DNA of 64,000 bases from Chromatiaceae bacterium (lineage in GTDB: Bacteria; Pseudomonadota; Gammaproteobacteria; Chromatiales; Chromatiaceae). Each line of letters begins with the position of its first letter. Position 1 is the first letter of the stretch. The stretch spans positions 29,540-93,539 of the forward strand of contig REDK01000093.1 of assembly GCA_007693535.1 (NCBI GenBank), given 5' to 3'. A program made the translations under genes and the position numbers. Positions 38,072 to 46,543 of the stretch are shown here, piece after piece. The notes beneath the pieces are model-generated. The model was not told the origin of the DNA. It saw only the letters and a program-made list of their open reading frames with translations, and ran no database searches.

Positions 38072-39259
38072 TCAGAGGACCCGCCCGGCGACGAATTGTT
38101 CCGCCAACGCGCGGGCCTCGGCATCGATCGCGAGCACCTGTTCCAGGCCGTCGGCCGCCACCGGTGCGCTCGGCAGCGCATCAAGGGTGCGCTCGACCAC
38201 CTTCGGGATTGCCGAGAAGCCGATGCGCCCGTCCAGGAAGGCAGCCACGGCCACCTCGTTGGCAGCGTTGAGGACTGCCGGGGCAGTCCCGCCTTCGGCC
38301 GCGGCCCGGTAAGCCAGACGCAGACAGGGGAAGCGATCAGGTGCCGGGGGCTCGAAATCCAGGCGGGCAATGGCGAAGATATCTAACGCCGCGACGCCGG
38401 CGGCCATGCGTTCGGGCCAGGCCAGGGCGTGGGCGATAGGGGTGCGCATATCGGGGTTACCGAGCTGAGCCAGCACTGAGCCATCGGAATATTGCACCAT
38501 CGAGTGGATCACACTCTGCGGATGGACGACGACCTGAATCCGCTCCGCGGTAGTCGCAAACAACCAGCAGGCCTCAATGATCTCCAGGCCCTTGTTCATC
38601 ATGGTCGCCGAGTCCACCGAGATCTTGCGGCCCATCCGCCAGTTGGGATGGGCACAGGCCTGTTCCGGCGTCACCGTCGCCAATTCCGCTGCCGGCCACT
38701 GACGAAACGGCCCGCCGGAGGCAGTGAGGAGGATGCGCTCGACACCGCTGGCCGGCAGCCCATCGCGATGCCGGGGCGGCAGGCACTGAAAGATCGCATT
38801 GTGCTCGCTATCGATCGGCAGCAGAGTCGCCCCGTGTTCCACTGCTGCCTGCATCACGATGGCCCCGGCCACGACCAAGGCCTCCTTGTTCGCGAGCAAC
38901 ACCCGCTTGCCGGCGCGGGTTGCGGCCAACGTGGATAGTAGACCGGCGGCACCGACGATAGCCGCCATCACATAATCCACCTCGGGCAGAGTGGCAACGG
39001 CCTCCAATGCCGCGGCCCCGCCGAGCACCTCGGGCGGGCCACTCATGCCCGCGAGTTGCTTGCGCAGCCGTTCCGCAGCCTCGGTGTCGGCCATCACCGC
39101 ATAGCGTGGACGCACCTGTCGGCATTGTTCGGCCATGCGTTCGACATTGCGATGCGCCGCCAGGGCGATGACCCGGAAGCGCTCGGGATGACGTTGGACG
39201 ACATCCAGGGTACTGACACCAATGGAGCCGGTGGAGCCGAGCACGGCGATTCCGATCAT
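38072..39259 (-). CDS. dxr: 1-deoxy-D-xylulose 5-phosphate reductoisomerase
   Basis: A 395-residue NADPH enzyme, second step of the MEP isoprenoid pathway. The Rossmann motif is [19 protein letters not shown]. Active-site regions: [61 protein letters not shown]. It overlaps the cdsA stop by ATGA and its product feeds the undecaprenyl chain made by UppS nearby. Confidence 0.97.
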   Translation of the reverse strand: MIGIAVLGSTGSIGVSTLDVVQRHPERFRVIALAAHRNVERMAEQCRQVRPRYAVMADTEAAERLRKQLAGMSGPPEVLGGAAALEAVATLPEVDYVMAAIVGAAGLLSTLAATRAGKRVLLANKEALVVAGAIVMQAAVEHGATLLPIDSEHNAIFQCLPPRHRDGLPASGVERILLTASGGPFRQWPAAELATVTPEQACAHPNWRMGRKISVDSATMMNKGLEIIEACWLFATTAERIQVVVHPQSVIHSMVQYSDGSVLAQLGNPDMRTPIAHALAWPERMAAGVAALDIFAIARLDFEPPAPDRFPCLRLAYRAAAEGGTAPAVLNAANEVAVAAFLDGRIGFSAIPKVVERTLDALPSAPVAADGLEQVLAIDAEARALAEQFVAGRVL

Positions 39260-40116
39260 ACCCCCCCCTGTAACCAGAGCACCCCGAACACAAAGACGGG
39301 AGCCGCTGCGGTAATGCTATCGACCCGGTCAAGCATGCCGCCGTGCCCCGGGAGCAGGGCACCGGCGTCCTTCAGACCACGACGGCGCTTGAGCAGGCTC
39401 TCGTAAAGATCACCGACGATCGACGCCAGCGCGGTCAATCCGCTGATCAGGACTAGACCCAGCGTTGCACCCATTGGCAACCGTAACAGCAAGGCCAGCA
39501 CGAGCCCCCACAGTGCCGCACCGACCATTGCCCCGTACAGCCCCGCCCAGGTCTTGCCCGGACTCAAGTTGGGGGCGAGCTTGCGGCGACCCCAGCGGCG
39601 GCCGACGAAATAGGCTGCCGAGTCAGCGATCCAGGTCAATACCAGCACGGCCAGCACCAGTACCGGTCCAGGGCCAGCCCCCAGTGCTGTACTCCCGTGC
39701 AGATGGGTCAAGGCCAACCACGGCACCAGCAACACCAACACCCCGACTGGAATCAGGGCTGGTTCCAGCGGCGGTGCAGGCGGCACCTCTCGGATCCGTG
39801 CCAACACCAGGGCGAGCAGCAACCACCACATCACCGCCGCGCCGATCAACCATACATCCCAGACGCGCCCGAGCCCGAACCAGACCAGCACCAGCAGCAG
39901 CAGAATGCCGCCGACATAGATGATCCGCCCGCGCCGGTCGCTCAGGCCGATCAGACCGGCCCATTCCCAGGCGCCGAGGAGTACGAAGACAGACATCGCC
40001 AGAGCAAAGCCTGGTGTCGGCAAGAGCAGAACTGCCAGGGTGACGGCCGGGATCAGAGCACCCGCCGTCAACAGGCGTTGACGCAGGCTATGACTGACAA
40101 GGAGTGCTCGCGTCAC
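39256..40116 (-). CDS. cdsA: Phosphatidate cytidylyltransferase
   Basis: A 286-residue, multi-pass inner-membrane enzyme that makes CDP-diacylglycerol. The C-terminal family signature is complete: [28 protein letters not shown]. About seven hydrophobic segments precede it. I choose a GTG start at 40116, one base after the uppS stop and about 7 bases after GAGG. The ORF-track start 75 codons up lies inside uppS, and an ATG at 40137 is a possible alternative. Confidence 0.94.
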   Translation of the reverse strand: MTRALLVSHSLRQRLLTAGALIPAVTLAVLLLPTPGFALAMSVFVLLGAWEWAGLIGLSDRRGRIIYVGGILLLLVLVWFGLGRVWDVWLIGAAVMWWLLLALVLARIREVPPAPPLEPALIPVGVLVLLVPWLALTHLHGSTALGAGPGPVLVLAVLVLTWIADSAAYFVGRRWGRRKLAPNLSPGKTWAGLYGAMVGAALWGLVLALLLRLPMGATLGLVLISGLTALASIVGDLYESLLKRRRGLKDAGALLPGHGGMLDRVDSITAAAPVFVFGVLWLQGGV

Positions 40117-40117
40117 A

Positions 40118-40888
40118 CTAGGCCTCAGCCAACGCATTGACCTGCTCGCCAGTGAGGCCGAAACGGCGCTGCCGGCGGGAGAAATCGTTGAGGGCGGCGA
40201 GATACGCATCGCCGTCGAACTCTGGCCACATGAGATCGGAGAAATACAGCTCGGTGTAGGCACATTGCCAGAGCAGAAAATTGCTGATGCGCTTCTCGCC
40301 GCCGGTACGGATAAACAGGTCTGGGTCTGGTGCATCCGCACAGGACAGGCGAGCGGCGATGGCTTGTTCGTCGATCTGTTCCGGCAGCAGCCGCTGTTCA
40401 GCCACCTCTAAAGCAAGTGCCCGCACGGCCTGCGTGATGTCCCAGCGCCCGCCATAGTTCGCAGCGATCTGCAGGATCAGCGTGCTGTTGTTGCGGGTGA
40501 CCCGTTCGGCCTCGCGCACCTGTCGCTGCAACTTCTCGGAGAAGGCCGACAGGTCACCGATAATACGCAGGCGCACATCGTGCTCCATGAGCCGGTTAAT
40601 CTCTACGCGCAGGGTATTGAGGAACAGCTCCATCAGCAGGCTGACTTCGGTCTGTGGTCGCCGCCAGTTCTCGCTGCTGAAGGCAAACAGGGTCAGCACC
40701 TCGATACCGCAGCGCACGCTCTGCTCGACCACCGCGCGCACGCTTCTGGCCCCAGCCCGGTGCCCCTGGGTCCGCGGCAGCCCACGCTGCCGGGCCCAGC
40801 GCCCGTTACCATCCATGATAATTGCAACGTGGAGTGGGAAGCGCTGCTGCCCGGGATCGCCACCGCCGACCGATTTCGAGTTGCTCAC
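40118..40888 (-). CDS. uppS: Undecaprenyl diphosphate synthase (cis-prenyltransferase)
   Basis: A 256-residue enzyme that extends farnesyl diphosphate to C55. Motifs: HVAIIMDGNGRWARQRGLPRTQGHRAG (catalytic Asp in MDGNGRWA), FAFSSENWRRP, and the C-terminal DLFIRTGGEKRISNFLLWQCAYTELYFSD. The start is GTG at 40888, 41 bp after frr. It is essential for peptidoglycan and O-antigen lipid carrier supply. Confidence 0.97.
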   Translation of the reverse strand: MSNSKSVGGGDPGQQRFPLHVAIIMDGNGRWARQRGLPRTQGHRAGARSVRAVVEQSVRCGIEVLTLFAFSSENWRRPQTEVSLLMELFLNTLRVEINRLMEHDVRLRIIGDLSAFSEKLQRQVREAERVTRNNSTLILQIAANYGGRWDITQAVRALALEVAEQRLLPEQIDEQAIAARLSCADAPDPDLFIRTGGEKRISNFLLWQCAYTELYFSDLMWPEFDGDAYLAALNDFSRRQRRFGLTGEQVNALAEA

Positions 40889-40929
40889 TGCTGTTGAAGG
40901 AGCCAGATTGACAGAATGGCAAGAAGCGG

Positions 40930-41487
40930 TCAGATCGCCATCAGGTCTGCTTCTTTTTCCTCTAGGATCAGATCGATCTCCTTGACATACTGGTCGGTCA
41001 GTTTTTGGATGAGATCCTGGCCGCGACGCTCGTCGTCCTCGGAGATAAGCTTTTCCTTGACTGCCTCCTTGAGTTCGCTATTGGCATCGCGCCGGATATT
41101 ACGTACTGCGACCCGGGCCTGTTCGGCCTCGTGGCGGGCAATCCGCTGCAGATCGCGGCGACGCTCTTCGGTCAGTGGTGGCATCGGCACCCGGATGACG
41201 GTGCCGGCAGTGTTAGGGTTGATGCCGAGGTCGGACTGGATCAGTCCCTTCTCCACCACCTGCACCATATTGCGTTCCCACGGGGTGACAGTCAGCGTAC
41301 GGGCATCCTCGACCGCCACGTTGGCGACCTGACTGATTGGTACCTCGCTGCCATAGTAAGTGACCTTGATATGGTCGAGCAGCGACGGATGAGCACGACC
41401 GGTGCGGATCTTGGCCAGCTCATGGCGGAGCGCCTCGGCACTCTTGGCCATCCGCCCGGCGGCGTCTTGCTTGATGTCGTTGATCAT
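40930..41487 (-). CDS. frr: Ribosome recycling factor
   Basis: A 185-residue protein, exactly the E. coli length, with the coiled three-helix domain ([34 protein letters not shown]) and domain [32 protein letters not shown]; it ends [13 protein letters not shown]. It splits post-termination ribosomes with EF-G. It overlaps the pyrH stop by 4 bases (ATGA), so the two are coupled. Confidence 0.98.
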   Translation of the reverse strand: MINDIKQDAAGRMAKSAEALRHELAKIRTGRAHPSLLDHIKVTYYGSEVPISQVANVAVEDARTLTVTPWERNMVQVVEKGLIQSDLGINPNTAGTVIRVPMPPLTEERRRDLQRIARHEAEQARVAVRNIRRDANSELKEAVKEKLISEDDERRGQDLIQKLTDQYVKEIDLILEEKEADLMAI

Positions 41488-42221
41488 GGTTCGTTACCCG
41501 GTTCCACCAGCGATCCGATATCCTCACCTGCAGCGACCCGGATTAGGGCGCCCGGCTCGTAAATGTTCATGACCCGAAGCGGAATACCGTTGTCGCGGCA
41601 CAGGATCAGGGCAGTCGTGTCCATCACCCGCAGGCGTTCACTGATCGCCTGATCGTAGGTAAGCCGCTTGTATAAGCGGGCCGCGGGGTTGGTCACCGGG
41701 TCGTCGGAATAGACCCCATCGACCTTGGTGGCCTTGACCAGGAGATCCGCCTCGATCTCCACCGCGCGCAGGCTGGCGGCCGAATCGGTGGTAAAAAAAG
41801 GGTTGCCGGTACCGGCGGCGAAGATAGTCACCCGGCCCTTCTCAAGATGGCGCAGGGCGCGCCGGCGGATGAAATCCTCGCACAGGGCGTTGACCTTGAG
41901 CGCCGACATCACCCGGGTCGCGACTCCGACCCGCTCCAGTGCATCCTGCATCACTAGGGCATTCATGATCGTGGCCAGCATCCCCATATAGTCGCCGGTG
42001 ACGCGGTCCATACCGCGTGCTGCCAGCGCCGCGCCGCGAAAGATGTTGCCGCCGCCGATCACGAGTGCCAGTTGGACACCGGTCGCGGCCGTCGCGCGAA
42101 TCTCATCGGCCAGGCGCGCGAGCAGGACGGGGTCGATCGTCTCTTGCACCCCCGACCTGCTGCCTAGCAAGGCCTCGCCGCTCAGTTTCAGCAGCATGCG
42201 GCGATAGGGTAAGGGGGTCAC
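41484..42221 (-). CDS. pyrH: UMP kinase
   Basis: A 245-residue amino-acid-kinase-fold enzyme making UDP. Motifs: [86 protein letters not shown]. The start codon is GTG, with GGAG about 10 bases upstream. The order tsf-pyrH-frr is conserved; about 200 bp separate it from tsf. Confidence 0.97.
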   Translation of the reverse strand: MTPLPYRRMLLKLSGEALLGSRSGVQETIDPVLLARLADEIRATAATGVQLALVIGGGNIFRGAALAARGMDRVTGDYMGMLATIMNALVMQDALERVGVATRVMSALKVNALCEDFIRRRALRHLEKGRVTIFAAGTGNPFFTTDSAASLRAVEIEADLLVKATKVDGVYSDDPVTNPAARLYKRLTYDQAISERLRVMDTTALILCRDNGIPLRVMNIYEPGALIRVAAGEDIGSLVEPGNEP

Positions 42222-42422
42222 GGCAGGGCGTCTCCAGTGCGGACGTTATAGTCGCAAATCGATCGACGGATATACTACCGCGGTGCCTGCCAAGACGCGC
42301 GACGCCCCCGCAAGACCCGCGGCGAAGCCATAGTAGCGGTTCGGCAGTAACATCGATACCACACAGCTGGCCGGCCCGAGCAGGCGAGCCGTGGCCGCAT
42401 CCTAAGCGCGATTCTGCTGTGT

Positions 42423-43319
42423 TCAGTCGTTGTGCTGACGGGCCGCGGCACTGACCTCATCGGCAAAGTTTTCGACCCGTTTCTCAACGCCCTCGCCGAC
42501 CTCGATGCGCGCAAACCGCAGCACCCGAGCACCCTTGTCGGCCACCAATTTGCCGACGCGCTGATCCGGATCTTTGACGAAGGGCTGACCCAGCAGCGTC
42601 ACCTCCTCGAAGAACTTACCGATGCGTCCGCCGATGATTCTGTCGACGATCTCGGCCGGCTTACCACTCTCCAGCGCTTGGGCGCGGATGATCTCTCTTT
42701 CCTTGGCGAGGGTCTCGGCAGGCACGTCCTCCTCGCTGACACAAAGCGGGCTGCTGGCCGCGATATGCATGGCTAGATCCCGCCCGAGGGTCGCGTCGCC
42801 ACCGGCCATCTCCAACAGCACGCCGATGCGCAGACCGTGCCGGTAACTGTACAGCATGCCTTCAGACTCGTCGAAGCGGACCAAACGGCGCACCTGAATG
42901 TTCTCGCCGATCTTAGTGACGAGTGCCTCACGGGCGGCGTTGACGCTGTGGCCGTCGGCAGCACCGACCAGCGGCAGATCAGCCAAGGCCTCAGCATCGG
43001 GCGCGCGGCTGGCAAGGGCGGTCGCAGCCACCCCTGCGGCAAAGGCCCCGAAGCTATCATCCTTGGCGACGAAATCCGTCTCGCTGTTGACCTCGACCAC
43101 GACCCCGCGCCGCCCATCCGGAGCAATCAGCACCTCGACCCGACCATCGGCCGCGATGCGACCGGCCTTCTTGGCCGCCTTCGCTTGACCAGATTTGCGC
43201 ATCGCCTCAATGGCTGCCTCGATATCGCCAGCGGCGGCGACAAGCGCCTTTTTACACTCCATCATGCCAGCGCCAGTGCGCTCGCGCAGCTCCTTAACCA
43301 GTGCTGCTGAAATTGCCAT
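42423..43319 (-). CDS. tsf: Elongation factor Ts
   Basis: A 298-residue nucleotide exchange factor for EF-Tu. The N-terminal motif is VKELRERTGAGMMECKKALVAAAGDIEAAIEAMRKSG; the core includes VVVEVNSETDFVAKDDSF and HIAASSPLCVSEEDVP. The ATG has GGAG 8 bases before it. It lies 388 bp downstream of rpsB. Confidence 0.98.
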   Translation of the reverse strand: MAISAALVKELRERTGAGMMECKKALVAAAGDIEAAIEAMRKSGQAKAAKKAGRIAADGRVEVLIAPDGRRGVVVEVNSETDFVAKDDSFGAFAAGVAATALASRAPDAEALADLPLVGAADGHSVNAAREALVTKIGENIQVRRLVRFDESEGMLYSYRHGLRIGVLLEMAGGDATLGRDLAMHIAASSPLCVSEEDVPAETLAKEREIIRAQALESGKPAEIVDRIIGGRIGKFFEEVTLLGQPFVKDPDQRVGKLVADKGARVLRFARIEVGEGVEKRVENFADEVSAAARQHND

Positions 43320-43707
43320 ATCATACTCCGGAAGATTTGCAAGCGACCGTCACCGTGATTGGCACCGCAGCAGGATGCGGTCCCGAACTGGGCGCGCCGC
43401 CCTGGTCGGGACGATCGCAAGGTGGAAAATCGGGTTGAAGCACCGGAGCGGATGCACCGCTGCGGCACTCACAGCGGCTAGACACGCGACCCCACGCGGT
43501 CGCATTACCCGCGCTACACTGAAGGAGGGCAGCGACACCCCCTCTAGCGCGTATCGAGAATAACGCTGCGAGTGCCGCCCGGGATCATGTAGCGAGGCAC
43601 CTTCATGACGGCAGGCGCCGGTACTTCAGTCGGTCACCTTGGATGATGGCCGCCGCGGATGGACGGCCACCGCGGGTGTCGGCTTCAGCTCAGGTAGTGC
43701 CGGAGGT
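43320..43707. other. Intergenic region rpsB-tsf
   Basis: About 390 bp separate rpsB and tsf. No ORF of protein character is visible. A weak inverted repeat (CCGCTG ... CAGCGG, near 43457) could be an attenuator like those reported between rpsB and tsf elsewhere, but it lacks a T-run. Confidence 0.4.
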
Positions 43708-44460
43708 TTAGGCCGAAGCAGGTTCGGTCTCTGGTTCCGCAACGCCATCGAAGCTATCCGGGGCACCGCCGGCAGCAGCCACCTGCCGCCCGTCGAGGAT
43801 CGCCGAGGCGGCCCCCTCGATGTACAGCCGCACCGCCCGAATTGCATCGTCGTTACCGGGGATGACATAGTCGATCTTACCCGGATCATTGTTGGTGTCG
43901 ACCACGCCGACCACGGCAATGCCCAACTTATTGGCCTCGGTCACCGCGATCTTTTCATGGCCGACGTCGATCACGAACAGTGCGTCCGGCAGCCCATCCA
44001 TATTCTTGATACCGCCCAGACTCAGTTCGAGTTTATCGAGTTCACGCTGCAAGGTCAGCGCTTCCTTCTTACCAAAGCGATCGATCGTACCGTCGGCGAA
44101 CATCGCCTCCAGTTCTTTCAAGCGTTGAATCGACTGGCGCACAGTCTTGAAATTGGTCAACATGCCGCCCAGCCAACGGTGATTGACGTAGGGCATATTA
44201 CAGCGCTGCGCCTCTTCGCGAATGGCTTCTTGAGCGGCTCGCTTGGTACCGACGAACAAAATGCGTCCACCGCTGGCGGCGAGGCGGCCGAGGTAGTTCA
44301 TCGAATCCTGGTAAAGCGGCAGCGTCTTTTCCAGGTTGATGATATGGATCTTATTGCGCTGGCCGAAGATGTATGCGGCCATCTTCGGATTCCAGTAACG
44401 GGTTTGGTGCCCGAAATGGACACCGGCCTGCAGCATCTGCCGCATGGAGACATCGGTCAT
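43708..44460 (-). CDS. rpsB: 30S ribosomal protein S2
   Basis: A 250-residue protein beginning [23 protein letters not shown], with the family elements [46 protein letters not shown] and [26 protein letters not shown]. The ORF-track start 37 codons up is not supported; GAGAG precedes the ATG at 44460. S2 binds the 30S subunit late and is needed for S1 attachment. It heads the minus-strand block. Confidence 0.98.
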   Translation of the reverse strand: MTDVSMRQMLQAGVHFGHQTRYWNPKMAAYIFGQRNKIHIINLEKTLPLYQDSMNYLGRLAASGGRILFVGTKRAAQEAIREEAQRCNMPYVNHRWLGGMLTNFKTVRQSIQRLKELEAMFADGTIDRFGKKEALTLQRELDKLELSLGGIKNMDGLPDALFVIDVGHEKIAVTEANKLGIAVVGVVDTNNDPGKIDYVIPGNDDAIRAVRLYIEGAASAILDGRQVAAAGGAPDSFDGVAEPETEPASA

Positions 44461-45616
44461 GACAGACTCTCGGTTCGGGTTGGGCCTCCGCACATCCCAT
44501 GCTGAGACCCGCGAACGGGCACCCGACAGCATGTGACGAAGCGCGTGGGGCATTGCAGACAACGACCGCACGCGCAGCGTTGTCCGGGCTGGAAATGGAT
44601 ACTACCAATATGACCAATCAACGCGGCGGCGCTAGGCGCTGGCGGTCGCCCGGTGATGACTGGTTGTCACAGGATCGCATATCGTCGTGACTGCATTACC
44701 CTGACGATAGGGGTCGGGAATGGCAATGACACGGGGATGATCGCCGCCGAGGTGTTCGATTCGCAGGGGCTTCTCCGTCAAAACCGCCCCTGCGGCCCGC
44801 CGACGGACCCGGATGGTCCCTGATTCTCCAGGACCGGCGCCTGCGCCAACGTTTCGGCTGAGCGGGAAGCCGTCTCATGTAGACATCGCCCAAGCCTTGC
44901 CTGGCGGGGCGAATACCGAATCTTGTCGAGGCGTTGTCGCCAATCGCCTTGACGGGCGACCCTGTCGTGGTTCCCGAAGCAGGCCAGCCGGGCAACGTCG
45001 AGGCCGCGAAGCGACCGGGCGGGCAGCGGGGGCCTGTTTGATCCAGAACGCCGCGTCTTATAACATGTCTCGTCTTCATCAGGCAAACTCTCGGCGTCGC
45101 ACGCTGAGTCCGCCCGGCCGGCGCCGCACCTAGGTGTCATCGGCGACGACTTCCGGTCATGCCCCAGCGCCGGGCTCTGCCGAGCGATCGTTTAGCGGTC
45201 TTTAAGAAAGGCCGCGCGTCCGGGCCTGAATCTGTGCGTGGGCGCCCAAGCTGTCACGCGGTCACGGTCCTGCGGGATCTGTGGTCACGGGACAACGGGC
45301 AGGTCGCACGCGCTGGTTCAGAGCCTGGCGCTGGCGCTGGGCACCGTGACCCAGCCGCAGGCCGGAGTCGCGATGGTCGGAGGGCGCCAGCGACTCATGC
45401 GACCTGGTCACTGTGGCCGTCCCGCCTCGGAGACAGCAGCGAACGTGACCCACTTAGCGCTTGTTCAGATATGTGCCGAAGCGCCCCGAACTTCGTCGGC
45501 CGCCCACGGTCGATGTGCGGCACTGTCCGATGGCGGTCCCCCTTGGCCCGCGGTCGCCTGCCTCCACGTTATGCCTAATCCTCAAGAGTCCCCTCGTGTA
45601 TGCCCCCACCACGCCG
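44461..45616. other. 1.16 kb divergent intergenic region, rpsB / map
   Basis: This region lies between two divergent essential transcription units and should contain both promoters. It is much longer than the usual few hundred bases. Several open frames cross it, but none has a good start or recognisable sequence. The most protein-like is on the minus strand at 44778-45140 (CFGNHDRVARQGDWRQRLDK), possibly a gene remnant. No tRNA or rRNA was found. Confidence 0.5.
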
Positions 45617-46543
45617 ATGAGTGTTTCAATCAAGACCGCTGCGGAAATCGATAAGATGCGGACCGCGGGGCGGCTTGCCGCACAGGTACTGGAGATGATT
45701 GGTCCGCAGGTGCAGGCAGGCATCACCACGGCCGAACTCGATGCCATCTGTCACCAGTTTATCGTCGATGTCCAGGGAGCGGTCCCAGCTCCCCTCAATT
45801 ATCGCGGGTTCCCCCGCTCGATCTGCACCTCGGTCAACAATCAGGTTTGCCACGGGATTCCCGGCAATAAGCGGCTTAAAAAGGGCGACATCGTCAATGT
45901 CGATGTCACGGTCATCAAGGATGGCTATCACGGCGATACCAGTAAGATGTTCATGGTCGGCGAGCCCTCGGTGCTTGCTCGCCGACTGGTTCAGGTGACC
46001 CGCGAGGCGCTGCTGATCGGCATTGCTCAGGTGCGCCCTGGGGCAACGCTGGGCGACATCGGTCACGCGATTCAGACCTTTGCCGAGGCGCAGCGCTTTT
46101 CCGTGGTGCGGGAGTATTGCGGGCATGGCATCGGACGTGAATTCCATGAAGAACCGCAGGTATTGCATTATGGCAGCCCTGGCGATGGACTAATACTGCG
46201 GCCAGGCATGTGTTTCACGATCGAACCGATGATCAACGCCGGCAAGCGTTTCGTGAAACTGCTGCCGGACGGCTGGACCGTGGTCACCAAGGACCGCTCG
46301 CTATCGGCGCAATGGGAGCACACCATCCTCGTCACCGAGAACGGTTACGAGATTCTGACCCTGCGGGAGGAAGAGCGGGCCGAACTCGTGGACAGCCGGG
46401 TACCGTCGGGCTACCCCCCAGGCCTGGCCGATGACCCAGTCACGACACCTGCAGCCTCCCCTCCTGCCCCTTCCCATAAGGCGGCGCTGGCTGCCGGCCC
46501 CTTGTCCGAGCGACCATTGCGCGCTGGTGGCGGACGCGCATGA
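45617..46543 (+). CDS. map: Type I methionine aminopeptidase
   Basis: A 308-residue enzyme that removes the initiator methionine. Metal ligands and active-site parts are visible: NVDVTVIKDGYHGDTSKMF (two Asp), CGHGIGREFHEEP (His), MCFTIEPMI (Glu), QWEHTILVTENG (Glu). Start at MSVSIKTAAEIDKMR; no clear ribosome-binding site. After TLREEERAELVDS it carries about 45 extra Pro/Ala-rich residues beyond the usual ~260. Its stop overlaps the glnD start (ATGA), so the tail runs right to the coupling point. Confidence 0.97.
   Translation: MSVSIKTAAEIDKMRTAGRLAAQVLEMIGPQVQAGITTAELDAICHQFIVDVQGAVPAPLNYRGFPRSICTSVNNQVCHGIPGNKRLKKGDIVNVDVTVIKDGYHGDTSKMFMVGEPSVLARRLVQVTREALLIGIAQVRPGATLGDIGHAIQTFAEAQRFSVVREYCGHGIGREFHEEPQVLHYGSPGDGLILRPGMCFTIEPMINAGKRFVKLLPDGWTVVTKDRSLSAQWEHTILVTENGYEILTLREEERAELVDSRVPSGYPPGLADDPVTTPAASPPAPSHKAALAAGPLSERPLRAGGGRA

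Noticed and set aside
44778-45140. Minus-strand ORF in the rpsB-map gap
   Set aside because: Protein-like in part, but no start signal, no family and no neighbour support; kept only as a finding about the gap.
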